Of a DNA stretch of 64,000 nucleotides, positions 46,831 through 55,210 are shown one piece after another. The stretch is from Rhodoferax sp. AJA081-3 (lineage in GTDB: Bacteria; Pseudomonadota; Gammaproteobacteria; Burkholderiales; Burkholderiaceae_C), in assembly GCF_017798165.1 (NCBI RefSeq), contig NZ_CP059068.1, forward strand, positions 1,798,001 to 1,862,000, written 5' to 3'. Numbering within the stretch: the stretch's first letter is position 1; each line of letters opens with the position of its first letter. The notes below the pieces were generated by a model. The model did no database searches and was not told where the DNA came from. It saw nothing but the letters and a program-made list of their open reading frames with translations. The position numbers were made by a program, and so were the translations under genes.

Positions 46831-47067
46831 ATGAGTGCCAAGGTTTTTTCGCGCGACTACGCGCTAGGTAAGGTCAAGAAGCTGCGACGCATGAAGCAGC
46901 CCTTGGCCATCAAGGTAACGCTCAACCCGCCCCGCAACCCCGTGGTTTTTGCCATGGCGCACCGCGCAGCGTCGTCTGCCGCGGGCAAACACATTCGCGC
47001 CCAAGGCGCAATGCGCCGCGCGGAGAAGGTGAGCCTGCAAAAGCTGGTGCGCCAGTCAGAGCAGTAG
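46831..47067 (+). CDS. Small basic protein upstream of the AAA+ protease
   Basis: A 78-residue, strongly basic protein (MSAKVFSRDYALGKVKKLRR..). Lys and Arg are frequent and scattered, with AMAHRAASSAAGKH in the middle and a short helical tail. No signal peptide or known domain. The ATG at 46831 has GGGAGTG upstream. It ends 16 bp before the AAA+-M41 gene and is probably co-translated or co-transcribed, which suggests an adaptor, nucleic-acid-binding or regulatory partner; this is inference. Confidence 0.6.
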   Translation: MSAKVFSRDYALGKVKKLRRMKQPLAIKVTLNPPRNPVVFAMAHRAASSAAGKHIRAQGAMRRAEKVSLQKLVRQSEQ

Positions 47068-47083
47068 AAGGAACAACATAGAA

Positions 47084-49063
47084 ATGAACACGATCATCAA
47101 CAACGCAATGCATACGCATATCGCCGAACGCAGCGCGCGTTTGGCGGACATCGCCGCCGAGCTCAAGACCGAGCTTTTTGGCATAGACCCCATCATCGAC
47201 CGCGTCATCGAATCCCTGCGCGCCTGGTACGTGATGCCCGAGCTCATCAAGCGCCCGGTCATCATTTGCCTGTGGGGACTGACCGGCACCGGCAAGACCC
47301 AGCTGACGCGCTTGATCGCGCAGAAGCTGAACCTCTACGACCGTTTTGTCGAGGTGCAGATGGACGGCTTCAGCAACAGCACCGGTTACCGGCCCAACAC
47401 CATATCGGGCATGCTGGCCGAGTCCGGCGTGATCGAAGGTGCGCCGGGCATTCTGGTGCTGGACGAGTTCCAGCGCTACCGCACGCTGGACAAGGACGGC
47501 GACGACGTCAAGGTCGAGCGTTACCAGGATGTCTGGACCCTGCTGTCCGACGGCCGCCTGGCGCCGACTTTGTCCTTCATGTCCGACATGGAGTATTCGC
47601 TGGGCCGCACACAGTACGACCAGGAGCGCGAAAAAACGGATGACAAGGAGGTCAGCAAGTTCAAACTGCACCTGTCGCCCTACGAAGCGCGTGACCTGAA
47701 GCAGGCGCTCAAATTGCAGGAGCCTTTGCTGGACATCATGCGCTGGACCTCCGACGAGATCCAGGCCCGCATGCAGGCTTTTCAGAACTCGCCCGAGGCG
47801 TGGGAGACCGACTACAGCAAGCTGCTGATTTTTGTGGCCGGCAACCTGGACGAGATGTACCGCCAGACCGCCGCGCGCGTGGAAGACTGCGACACCGATG
47901 CCGATATCTTCCACGCGCTGACGCAAAAGCTGTCGCTGATCGATGTGAAGAAGGCGCTGGGCAAACGCTTCAAACCGGAGCAGATTGCGCGCCTAGGCAA
48001 CAACCACGTGATCTACCCCAGCTTCAGCCGCGCCACCTACCAGCGGCTGATTGCCAACATGTGCGAAGGGTATGTGCGCGACCTGGAGGAATCCTCGCAA
48101 CTGCGCTTCAAGATCGACCCGGCGCTGCAGGACGAGATCTACGCCAACGCGGTGTTTCCCGCCCAGGGCACACGGCCGCTGTTCTCGTCCATCCATGCCA
48201 TCGTCAGTGCGCCGCTGGTCAATGCCACGTTGTGGGCAATAGAGAACGGCGCCACTCCGGCAGACGACTTGCGGCTGAGCCTGGGCGCCGACAAGCGCCA
48301 CCTGCTGGCGCAGTTTGGCTCGCACAGCAAAACCTACCCGGTGAGCTTTGAACTGAACCGCCTGAAGCAGCGTGCCAACCTCGACTTCCGCGCACTGCTG
48401 GCGGTACACGAGGCCGGGCACGGCCTGCTGTACGGCGTGTTGTTTGGCCATGCGCCGCAGGAGATCAAGATCAACGTGGCGTCGTTTGATGGCGGCTACA
48501 ACAGTTACACCAGCCTGCGCTCGGAATCACGGCGCAACCTGCTGGATGCCATCTGTGTCAGCCTGGGTGGCCGTGCGGCTGAGGCCATGGTGTTTGGTGA
48601 CGAGGCTTGCACCACCGGCTCCGAGCAGGACCTGAAGCAGGCCACAGCCGACGCGGCGCAGTTTGTGCGCCACTACGGTTTTGGTGGGCGCCTAAGCCGG
48701 ACGGATGTGGCCCACGAGAGGGACGAAGACCTCAACACCGACGTCACCCCTACGAACGAGGCCATTGAGGCGCTGCTGCAAACGCAGTACGCGCGGGCGA
48801 CGCAGCTGTTGCAGGAACATGGCACCGTGTTTTTGCGCATCACGCAGGCCCTGACCGAAGATGGCGAGGTGCCCAAACAGGCACTGGCCCAGTGGCTGGG
48901 TTTGTCTGCGGCGGTGGAGCCCAGTGTGTTGGAGCCGTATGCAGAGCATCTGGCGGCATTTGCGCAGCAGCGGGGGGCGTTAGGCCAGGTCGTGCGCAGA
49001 CCCCATACACAAGCGTACCCCGCAGCACCCATCCCTGAGTTGGCCTTGCACGCCAGCTGTTGA
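47084..49063 (+). CDS. Soluble AAA+-M41 (FtsH-like) protease
   Basis: Protein of 659 residues with no membrane helix. The N-terminal AAA+ module has Walker A GLTGTGKT (65-72) and Walker B-like LVLDEF (about 123-128), with a sequence more like ClpX/ClpB-type modules than FtsH. The C-terminal third is an M41-type zinc protease: HEAGH at 442-446 and the third ligand region TTGSEQD with Asp516. FtsH normally has an N-terminal membrane anchor and an SRH-rich AAA domain, so this is an unusual soluble combination. GAAGGA lies 12 bases before ATG 47084. The small basic protein precedes it. Confidence 0.8.
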   Translation: MNTIINNAMHTHIAERSARLADIAAELKTELFGIDPIIDRVIESLRAWYVMPELIKRPVIICLWGLTGTGKTQLTRLIAQKLNLYDRFVEVQMDGFSNSTGYRPNTISGMLAESGVIEGAPGILVLDEFQRYRTLDKDGDDVKVERYQDVWTLLSDGRLAPTLSFMSDMEYSLGRTQYDQEREKTDDKEVSKFKLHLSPYEARDLKQALKLQEPLLDIMRWTSDEIQARMQAFQNSPEAWETDYSKLLIFVAGNLDEMYRQTAARVEDCDTDADIFHALTQKLSLIDVKKALGKRFKPEQIARLGNNHVIYPSFSRATYQRLIANMCEGYVRDLEESSQLRFKIDPALQDEIYANAVFPAQGTRPLFSSIHAIVSAPLVNATLWAIENGATPADDLRLSLGADKRHLLAQFGSHSKTYPVSFELNRLKQRANLDFRALLAVHEAGHGLLYGVLFGHAPQEIKINVASFDGGYNSYTSLRSESRRNLLDAICVSLGGRAAEAMVFGDEACTTGSEQDLKQATADAAQFVRHYGFGGRLSRTDVAHERDEDLNTDVTPTNEAIEALLQTQYARATQLLQEHGTVFLRITQALTEDGEVPKQALAQWLGLSAAVEPSVLEPYAEHLAAFAQQRGALGQVVRRPHTQAYPAAPIPELALHASC

Positions 49064-49071
49064 TAGTCGCG

Positions 49072-49473
49072 TTACGAACCAGACTGGACGGCCGCACCCG
49101 TCAGCGTCTTCTCACCCAGCACAAACGACGCTTTCTGGATGCGCCCGTTCACCACCTCGTATACACACAACATCTCCAACGTGCCCCGGCCTTCGGGGAA
49201 GTTTCGTGTGACCAGCTCCGCATCGGTGACCACATGGCCGACAACGACGCGCGACAACAGCTTGGCGTGTAAATCAGGTTCGGCAAACCGTGCAAGGTAG
49301 CGCGCACGCATCTGCGCGTGGCCATGCGCAAGCAATTCGCCATGCAGCGTGAACTGCTGCGCGTCTGGTGCGTAGGTTTGCAGCAACGCGTCTATGTTTT
49401 TGGCGTTGTAGGCTTCCAGTTGGGCCTGCACCACGGTCAAGGGACTGAGAAATGTCATAACTGTATCTTCCAT
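49072..49473 (-). CDS. SnoaL-like/NTF2-fold protein
   Basis: A 133-residue protein of the NTF2/SnoaL-like fold: N-terminal VVQAQLEAYNAKNIDALLQTYAPDA, then beta strands with ARYLARFAEPDLHAKLLSRVVV. The fold hosts isomerases, dehydratases and non-enzymatic binding proteins, so function is open. The start at 49473 (TAATG) overlaps the stop of the GNAT gene upstream. A second Met at 49458 is possible. Confidence 0.75.
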   Translation of the reverse strand: MEDTVMTFLSPLTVVQAQLEAYNAKNIDALLQTYAPDAQQFTLHGELLAHGHAQMRARYLARFAEPDLHAKLLSRVVVGHVVTDAELVTRNFPEGRGTLEMLCVYEVVNGRIQKASFVLGEKTLTGAAVQSGS

Positions 49474-50039
49474 TATGTGTGGTTGTTGGACGCCACCCAC
49501 TCACGCTGCAACAGGCCGTACAACGCGGTGTCGGACACCTCGCCGTCCACAATCCAGCGTTCGCGCAAGAAGCCCTCGCGGGTAAAACCCAGGCGCTCCA
49601 AGCTGCGGGCCGAGGCGCTGTTGCGGGGGTCAATATCGGCTTCCACGCGGTTGAGATTCAGCGCGGAGAAACCAAAGTCCAACAGGGCACGTAGGGCCTC
49701 GTGCATATAGCCCTGGCCCCAGGCCGATTGCGCCAGTCCATAGCCCAATTCCGCACGGCGGCAGGTGGTGTTGATGTCGAACAGTGTGCAATTGCCAATC
49801 ATCGCACCGGTGTCGGTCCGCACCAGGCCCAGCCGCAGGTAGTCCCCTGCGACCATGGCCTTCTGGTCACGCGCGACCAGGGCATGGGCCTCGTCCATGC
49901 TGGCCCAGGGAGGTGTACTCCAGTAACGCATGACCGCAGGGTCTGAAAAAATGGCAAACAGCGCTGGGGCATCCGCCTCGACCAGCGGGCGCAACAACAG
50001 CCGTGCGGTTTGCAGATTCACGTGTTCAAAAGTCGGCAT
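49473..50039 (-). CDS. GNAT N-acetyltransferase, RimJ/RimL type
   Basis: A 188-residue acetyltransferase: TARLLLRPLVEADAPALF, then RAELGYGLAQSAWGQGYMHEALRALLDFGF with the acetyl-CoA-binding Q-x2-G-x-G/A-like loop, and VEADIDPRNSASARSLERLGF. Family members acetylate N-termini of ribosomal proteins, amines or antibiotics. It is coupled to the SnoaL-like gene (TAATG). Confidence 0.85.
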   Translation of the reverse strand: MPTFEHVNLQTARLLLRPLVEADAPALFAIFSDPAVMRYWSTPPWASMDEAHALVARDQKAMVAGDYLRLGLVRTDTGAMIGNCTLFDINTTCRRAELGYGLAQSAWGQGYMHEALRALLDFGFSALNLNRVEADIDPRNSASARSLERLGFTREGFLRERWIVDGEVSDTALYGLLQREWVASNNHT

Positions 50040-50062
50040 ACGAAGCTTTGTGTCAACAGGTG

Positions 50063-50563
50063 CTAAACGGTGACGGGTTTGCTATAAGCATAAAACACCT
50101 CATCCCGCGTCCAGCCCAATGCGGCATACAGCGACTGGGCCGGCAGATTGGTCTTGGCCGTCGTCAGGTCCATGCGGGACTTGCCATTGCGGCGGGCCTG
50201 CTCTTCGGCCGCCAGCAACAGCAGGCGTCCGGTTCCAGTCTTGCGGTGTTCGGGCGCCACAAACAGGTCGTACAGGCTGTAGATGGGGGACGCATCCACG
50301 GAGCAAAACGTGGGGTACAGCTGGCAGAAGCCGGTCATGGTCTGCTCTGCATCCTCGGCCACCAGGATGACGGACTCGGCATTGTGCAAGCGGCTGGAGA
50401 TGAACTGCTCGGCCAGCGCCACATTGGGCGCCTGCTCGTAAAACTGGCGGTAGGCGTCGAATAACCTGGCCACCGCGCGGATATCGTGCGGCGCGGTCGT
50501 GGCCAATCGGATGGTGATGGCGTGGTGCATGCGGGGGTGGCTTGTCTCTGGTGTGTTTCTCAT
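50063..50563 (-). CDS. GNAT N-acetyltransferase
   Basis: A 166-residue acetyltransferase of the second GNAT type: YSLYDLFVAPEHRKTGTGRLLLLAAEEQAR carries the acetyl-CoA loop (H-R-x-G-x-G), and TNLPAQSLYAALGW ends the domain. Its ATG overlaps the stop of the cupin gene upstream (ATGA), so it is coupled. Acceptor unknown. Confidence 0.85.
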   Translation of the reverse strand: MRNTPETSHPRMHHAITIRLATTAPHDIRAVARLFDAYRQFYEQAPNVALAEQFISSRLHNAESVILVAEDAEQTMTGFCQLYPTFCSVDASPIYSLYDLFVAPEHRKTGTGRLLLLAAEEQARRNGKSRMDLTTAKTNLPAQSLYAALGWTRDEVFYAYSKPVTV

Positions 50564-51015
50564 GGTTTCTCAACAACGGTAATCGGGTGGTCCACGGTAC
50601 CGGCATACACCACGATGATGTCGGCAGGCACGGTGCCGTCGTTGACGCCGTAATGCACCATGTTGACCGTTTCCACAATCGGATCGCCGGCTTTCAGGTG
50701 CAGTACGGCGCCACTGACCGTCTCTATCTTCAACTGGCCCGTCAGCAACACGCCGGCATTGATGACCGGGTGGTGGTGCAGGGGCAGGCGGGCGCCGGGC
50801 GCAATACTGATGCGCAGAATGGTGATCTCGGGCTGCGTGGTCGGGTAGGCGGGCAGCAGCTTGCCATCCCAACTGGTCTTGCTTTGCACCAGCTTGGTGG
50901 CGACGATGGGCTGCGCCGGCGCTTCTTTCTGCGCGGGTGCCGATGCGCAGCCGAACAACACGGGGAGCAGGAAGACCGGAAGTACAGTCAGGGTGCGCAG
51001 GCTAGGGTGTTTCAT
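50560..51015 (-). CDS. Cupin-domain lipoprotein
   Basis: A 151-residue protein with a lipoprotein signal peptide (lipobox LFGC, Cys about 20) and a small cupin barrel. The metal-binding motif has the G-x5-H-x-H form: PGARLPLHHHPVINAGVLLTG, with a second conserved His in MVHYGVNDG. It is thus a surface- or membrane-anchored cupin. The start is Met 51015; the frame reaches 51024. Substrate unknown. Confidence 0.77.
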   Translation of the reverse strand: MKHPSLRTLTVLPVFLLPVLFGCASAPAQKEAPAQPIVATKLVQSKTSWDGKLLPAYPTTQPEITILRISIAPGARLPLHHHPVINAGVLLTGQLKIETVSGAVLHLKAGDPIVETVNMVHYGVNDGTVPADIIVVYAGTVDHPITVVEKP

Positions 51016-51051
51016 GGTGTGCACTGGGTTAGGGAATGGTGGGCCGGCATG

Positions 51052-51287
51052 TTACTGGCGCCGGGGATTGGGCGCAACGGTGCCGCCATAAAACACGTTG
51101 AACGGGTGCAACTTGTACTGAACGACCTAGCACCCAGGACCAGGTGACCTGCATCCCGCAGGCGTTTGAGGTTCACGCTGTGCTCACGAAAGTGCAACTG
51201 CGCCTGCGCCGGCTTGGACGCATCCCACTTCGGCCCGGTCGTGATCTCCACAGCAAACAGCAAAGGGCCGAGAAGCCCGAAACTCAC
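51052..51287 (-). pseudogene. YciI-family protein, internally deleted
   Basis: GTG at 51287 overlaps the stop of the VOC gene (GTGA). The first frame reads LLFAVEITTGPKWD and NLKRLRDAGHLVLGAR, the start of a YciI (YCII) domain. The end, in another frame, reads VVQYKLHPFNVFYGG and stops at 51052. The middle of the domain is missing and the frame changes at the junction (near 51130). The full-length family protein is about 100 residues, so this copy has lost roughly 30. No functional product is likely. Confidence 0.6.
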
Positions 51288-51652
51288 TCTGAGTTCTGGC
51301 CTATGCGCCACAGCACACCCGATGGGTCGGTGAGGCAGAAGTCGCGCATCCGCCAGGGTTGGCGCTCGATACCCGATACCGTCACACCATACTTGGCGAC
51401 CACGCCGCTGGCGTGGATGCGATTCCACCATGCGTCCACATCCTCGACCAGGATGTGCATCATGAAATTCCTGGCCAGTTCCCCAGCGCAGAAGTCCTGC
51501 AGCAGAAAGCTCGCATGGTCCATGTGAAAGTAGGCCACGCCGTCACCTTCCGAGGCCATGGTGAAGCCTATGTCCTGGTAGAACTGCTTGGACAGAGCGA
51601 AGTCATTCGACGGCACAAAGGCCTTGATTTCGGTGATGCGAAGTGGGCTCAT
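51284..51652 (-). CDS. VOC (glyoxalase/bleomycin-resistance) family protein
   Basis: A 122-residue single VOC domain: ITEIKAFVPSNDFALSKQFYQDIGF, then HMDHASFLLQDF and DPSGVLWRIGQ. Metal-binding side chains of glyoxalase are only partly visible, so the catalytic activity is uncertain. It ends in an overlap with the YciI pseudogene, which is downstream, showing an old two-gene unit. Confidence 0.83.
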   Translation of the reverse strand: MSPLRITEIKAFVPSNDFALSKQFYQDIGFTMASEGDGVAYFHMDHASFLLQDFCAGELARNFMMHILVEDVDAWWNRIHASGVVAKYGVTVSGIERQPWRMRDFCLTDPSGVLWRIGQNSE

Positions 51653-51654
51653 AA

Positions 51655-51710
51655 TTGCTATGCATTTAATAGCTATACGATTAATATCGACGGGGGCTAG
51701 AGGCCGATTT
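51655..51710 (+). repeat. Dispersed repeat, copy 8
   Basis: Intergenic copy with the hairpin GCTATGCATTTAATAGC, spacer TATACGATTAATAT and intact core CGACGGGGGCTAGAGGCC followed by GATTT. Between the VOC and GFA genes. Confidence 0.9.
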
Positions 51711-51730
51711 GACTAAAAACCACATTGACT

Positions 51731-52135
51731 TCACTCCCTGTCGGACACGTGGTTGATTCCGTCCGAGGTCGGGACCTCTCCCAGGTCGAACGGGTTTACG
51801 CCTTCCAGGCAGCCCACGTTGTAGGCAAAGACATGGGGGTCTGACCGACGCTGGTGGTGTGTGTAGGTGCCGCAGACCCGGCAAAAATAGTGCTTGGCCG
51901 TTCGTGTGTTGAACGTGTAGAGCGTAAGAAACTCCTGGCCCTGCACTACCTTAAGGCCCGCCAAAGGCACCGACGCGCAAATCGCGCCGCGACGGCGGCA
52001 GATGGAGCAGTTGCAACGCCTGGGATCTTCTACTCCGTTTGGGAGCTCCAGCTCAAGAATGATGCTTCCGCAATGGCAGGTCGCCCTATGGCGGGATTCG
52101 ATCTTGGTATTACCGATCTGAAAATAGTTTGGCAT
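51731..52135 (-). CDS. GFA family zinc-binding protein
   Basis: A 134-residue protein of the GFA (glutathione-dependent formaldehyde-activating enzyme-like) family. Zinc ligands are visible as CHCGS, CNCSICRRRGA and FCRVCGTYTHH. The family is mostly uncharacterised: the name comes from one member, and many are not formaldehyde enzymes. Same strand as the adenine deaminase gene 21 bp upstream. Confidence 0.82.
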   Translation of the reverse strand: MPNYFQIGNTKIESRHRATCHCGSIILELELPNGVEDPRRCNCSICRRRGAICASVPLAGLKVVQGQEFLTLYTFNTRTAKHYFCRVCGTYTHHQRRSDPHVFAYNVGCLEGVNPFDLGEVPTSDGINHVSDRE

Positions 52136-52156
52136 GCACTGGTTTTCCCAACGGTC

Positions 52157-53194
52157 TCACTCAAAGGTCTCAAACACCGCGTCGAGCCGTTGCACATACT
52201 GGCTGCGCAGCGACGCGTCGATGAAACTGGCGTCAAAGCTGTTGCGTGCCAGCCGGTAAGCGTGGGCGGATGTCATGCCCAGTGCGGCGAATGTCTGGGT
52301 GAAGTTCTCGTTGATGTAGCCACCAAAATAGGCTGGGTCGTCGGAGTTGACGGTGGCCATGATGCCGGCGTCCAGCATGCGCTGCAGGTTGTGCTGCGCC
52401 AGGGAGGGGAAGACGCGCAGTTTCAGATTGCTCAAGGGGCACACGGTCAGCGGTATGCAGTCCTTGGCCAGACGTTGTATCAACGCTGCGTCGTGTATGG
52501 CCTGCACGCCGTGGTCTATACGCTCCACCTTCAGCACATCCAGCGCACTCCAGATGTAGGCTGGGGGCGCCTCTTCCCCGGCGTGGGCGACCAGGCGAAA
52601 GCCCAGCTCGCGGGCCCGGGCATAGACCTTGGCAAACTTCTCGGGCGGGTGGCCTACTTCGCTGGACGCCAGGCCAATACCCACAATCTTGTCGCGCAGC
52701 GGCAGCGCCTGCTCCAGGCATTCAAAAGCCTCTTCTTCGCTCAAGTGGCGCAGGAAACACAGGATCAGCGAGGCCGTCATGCCAAACTTGGCCGGCGCAT
52801 CGGCGCAGGCGCGGTGCAAGCCGTTGATGACGGTGGCGGCATCCAGACCATGGCCGGTGTGGGTCTGGGTGTCGAAGAAGATTTCGGTGTGCAGCACATT
52901 GTCGGCCTGCGCCCGTGCCAGGTAGGCGCAGGTCATATCGTAGAAGTCCTGCTCGGTCTTGAGCACCATGGTGCCCTCATGGTAGATGTCCAGAAACTCC
53001 TGCAGGTTGTTGAACACATAGGCGTCGCGCAGGGCCTGCTCACTGGGGAAGCGCAGCGCCACGTTGTTGCGCTTGGCCAGGGCGAACATCAGCTCGGGTT
53101 CTAACGAGCCTTCGATGTGCATGTGTAGCTCGGCTTTGGGCATGCGGCGCAGCAGCTCGGGCAGGCGCTCTGGGGATACGGGTTTGTGGTTCAT
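52157..53194 (-). CDS. add: Adenine deaminase (adenosine deaminase superfamily)
   Basis: Amidohydrolase of about 345 residues. The metal motif [12 protein letters not shown] (about 23-34), the block [13 protein letters not shown], the catalytic HAGEEAPP (about 195) with the His-Glu pair, ERIDHG and [11 protein letters not shown] are intact. Close similarity of several blocks to a Pseudomonas enzyme (PA0148) shown to act on adenine suggests adenine rather than adenosine as substrate; this is from memory and needs checking. Met 53194 (MNHKPV) is chosen because GGAG lies upstream, with 53206 as the alternative. Its product hypoxanthine could feed xanthine dehydrogenase. Confidence 0.87.
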   Translation of the reverse strand: MNHKPVSPERLPELLRRMPKAELHMHIEGSLEPELMFALAKRNNVALRFPSEQALRDAYVFNNLQEFLDIYHEGTMVLKTEQDFYDMTCAYLARAQADNVLHTEIFFDTQTHTGHGLDAATVINGLHRACADAPAKFGMTASLILCFLRHLSEEEAFECLEQALPLRDKIVGIGLASSEVGHPPEKFAKVYARARELGFRLVAHAGEEAPPAYIWSALDVLKVERIDHGVQAIHDAALIQRLAKDCIPLTVCPLSNLKLRVFPSLAQHNLQRMLDAGIMATVNSDDPAYFGGYINENFTQTFAALGMTSAHAYRLARNSFDASFIDASLRSQYVQRLDAVFETFE

Positions 53195-53237
53195 GGGGTT
53201 CTCCATCTTCTATTTCAGTCTATGGCAGGGGTGGGGT

Positions 53238-55139
53238 TCAGCGGATCTTGGCAGCTTCCAGCTCCATCTGTGTCACCAACTCCTGCATCTGGTCCACCAC
53301 GGCCTGCACCGTTTCGCGTTTGGACAAATCCACACCGGCCTTTTGCAATTGCGCCATCGGGTGGTCGTTGCCACCGCTGCCCAGCAGTTCCAGGTAACGT
53401 GCGGTAGCGGCCGTTCGGGATGCTGGAGCACCGGTCGTCATGTCCTTGAACAGCTTGGCCGACGATGCAAAGCAGGTCGCGTACTGGTACACGTAATACG
53501 GCGAATTGAAGAAGTGCGGGATGCGCGACCAGGTGTACTTGTAGGCATCGTCTATGGTCACCGCATCGCCGTAATAGGTCTTCAGCAGGTCCAGGTAAAT
53601 GCCGTTGAGCACGGCAGCGGTCACCGGCTTGCCCTGCTCCACCAGCTTGTGGGCCTGCAGTTCAAAATCGGCAAACAGCACCTGGGTGTAGAAGGTACCC
53701 ACGATAGAGTCCACCGCGTGTTGCAACAGCAGGAAGCGCTCCTTGGGGTCCTTGGTGGTCTCCAGCAACTTGTTCAGCAAAAAGCGCTCATTGGTCGTGG
53801 ACGCCACCTCGGCCACAAAGATGGTGTAGCTGGACGTGACATAGGGCTGCTTCTCGTACGACAGGATGGTGTGCATGGCATGGCCGCCTTCATGGGCCAA
53901 CGTGAACAGCGCGTTTTGTGTGTCGTTGTGGTTCAGCAGCATGTAAGGACCCACGCCGTAGACACCCCCCACATAGGCGCCCGAGCGTTTGCCGTCGTTT
54001 TCATACACGTCGATCTGTTTGCCCGACAGGAACTTCTTGTACTTGGCCATGTAGTCCGCACCCAGCGGCGCCATGGACTGCAACACCGTCTCCTTGGCGT
54101 CGTCATACGGATAAGTGGCCGTAGTCTTGTAGATGGGGATGGAGCCGTCGTACAGGTGGTACTTGTCCAGGCCCAGTAACTTCTTGCGCAACTTGGCATA
54201 ACGCTGCAGCGGCGCGGTGCCGGCGCGCACAGTGTCCACCAGGGTCTTCACCACGTCCATGGGTACCGCATGGTCGTCCAGCGCGGCCTCCAGCACGGTG
54301 GGGAAGTTGCGGGCCTGCGCGGTAAACCAGCCCTTTTGCATGACGCCGTTGTAGATGGCGGCGTAGGTGTTGGACGTGGCGGCGTAGGTGCCCAGGAAGG
54401 CATCAAACGCCTTGGCACGGTCGGCCTGTACGTAGTTGGTTTGCAGCACACCCTGGTAGGTGCCGGGCGACAACGTGATCTCCTTGCCATCCGACAGCGT
54501 CACTTTGGGGAACTTGATGTCCGAGGTGGACAGCTCCTGGAAGGTGGCCGTTGGCGTCTGGCCAAAACGGGTGGCAAAGGACAACAGCTTCTCGCCCTGT
54601 TCGTCCAGCACATGGGCCTGCTGGCGGTAGTTGTCGAGAATCGTGAATTTGTAAGGCGCCAGAGCGGGCGTGTCGCGTATCCACTGCTCCATAGTGGCTT
54701 GGGGAATCTTCAGCAGCTCGGGCGTGAACCAGGCCGTGGCCGTGCCGAACTTGGCAAACACCGCCCCCACGCGCTGAAACTTGCCCGCCACTTCCTGGTT
54801 GCGCGTCTCCACGTCACGCTGCAACTGCGGGTAGCGGTAGACCTTGTACTGCAGCATGCCAATCTCATCGAAGGCCTGGTAGGTGCTCAGCACCGCAGCC
54901 GGGCCATTCTTCAATGTGCCCTTGCGTGCGGCAAAGGCATCCATCTTGGCCTCGATGCTGGTCATGGCAGCGTCCCACTCTGCCCAACTGCCGTAAATGG
55001 GAGAAAAGTCCCACTTGTACTGGCCCGATATCTCGGCACGGTTTTGCGTGGCGGGTTTGGGCGCACTGGCCGCCATCGCGCCCACGGCAAACAACAAATG
55101 GACGGATGCGGCCACGGTGCCGAGGAGTAGTTTCTTCAT
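53238..55139 (-). CDS. Secreted oligoendopeptidase F-type M3 metallopeptidase
   Basis: Peptidase of 633 residues. The N-terminus MKKLLLGTVAASVHLLFAVGAMAA is a signal peptide, so it is probably periplasmic. The M3 zinc motif is in LAHEGGHAMHTILS (about 415), with the third ligand in the following EVAST helix. N-terminal helices match PepF-type proteins. The family hydrolyses oligopeptides; a periplasmic version is less usual. The frame reaches 55199, but Met 55139 starts the signal peptide. A terminator for the preceding gene lies just upstream. Confidence 0.87.
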   Translation of the reverse strand: MKKLLLGTVAASVHLLFAVGAMAASAPKPATQNRAEISGQYKWDFSPIYGSWAEWDAAMTSIEAKMDAFAARKGTLKNGPAAVLSTYQAFDEIGMLQYKVYRYPQLQRDVETRNQEVAGKFQRVGAVFAKFGTATAWFTPELLKIPQATMEQWIRDTPALAPYKFTILDNYRQQAHVLDEQGEKLLSFATRFGQTPTATFQELSTSDIKFPKVTLSDGKEITLSPGTYQGVLQTNYVQADRAKAFDAFLGTYAATSNTYAAIYNGVMQKGWFTAQARNFPTVLEAALDDHAVPMDVVKTLVDTVRAGTAPLQRYAKLRKKLLGLDKYHLYDGSIPIYKTTATYPYDDAKETVLQSMAPLGADYMAKYKKFLSGKQIDVYENDGKRSGAYVGGVYGVGPYMLLNHNDTQNALFTLAHEGGHAMHTILSYEKQPYVTSSYTIFVAEVASTTNERFLLNKLLETTKDPKERFLLLQHAVDSIVGTFYTQVLFADFELQAHKLVEQGKPVTAAVLNGIYLDLLKTYYGDAVTIDDAYKYTWSRIPHFFNSPYYVYQYATCFASSAKLFKDMTTGAPASRTAATARYLELLGSGGNDHPMAQLQKAGVDLSKRETVQAVVDQMQELVTQMELEAAKIR

Positions 55140-55166
55140 GGTGCACAAACCTCTAGAAAGCGGAAC

Positions 55167-55192
55167 AAAAAAGGGCCGCTCGTAAGCGGCCC
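55167..55192 (-). terminator. Intrinsic terminator after bmpA
   Basis: On the minus strand GGGCCGCT/AGCGGCCC forms a perfect 8-bp stem with a 4-nt loop and is followed by six T. It lies 19 bp after the bmpA stop, ending the transporter operon. Confidence 0.9.
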
Positions 55193-55210
55193 GGATCACA
55201 GTTGTACTGT

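Noticed and set aside
51012..51431. 139-codon minus-strand ORF overlapping the VOC gene
   Set aside because: It joins part of the decayed YciI frame to a non-coding frame across the VOC gene; better explained as a pseudogene plus shadow.
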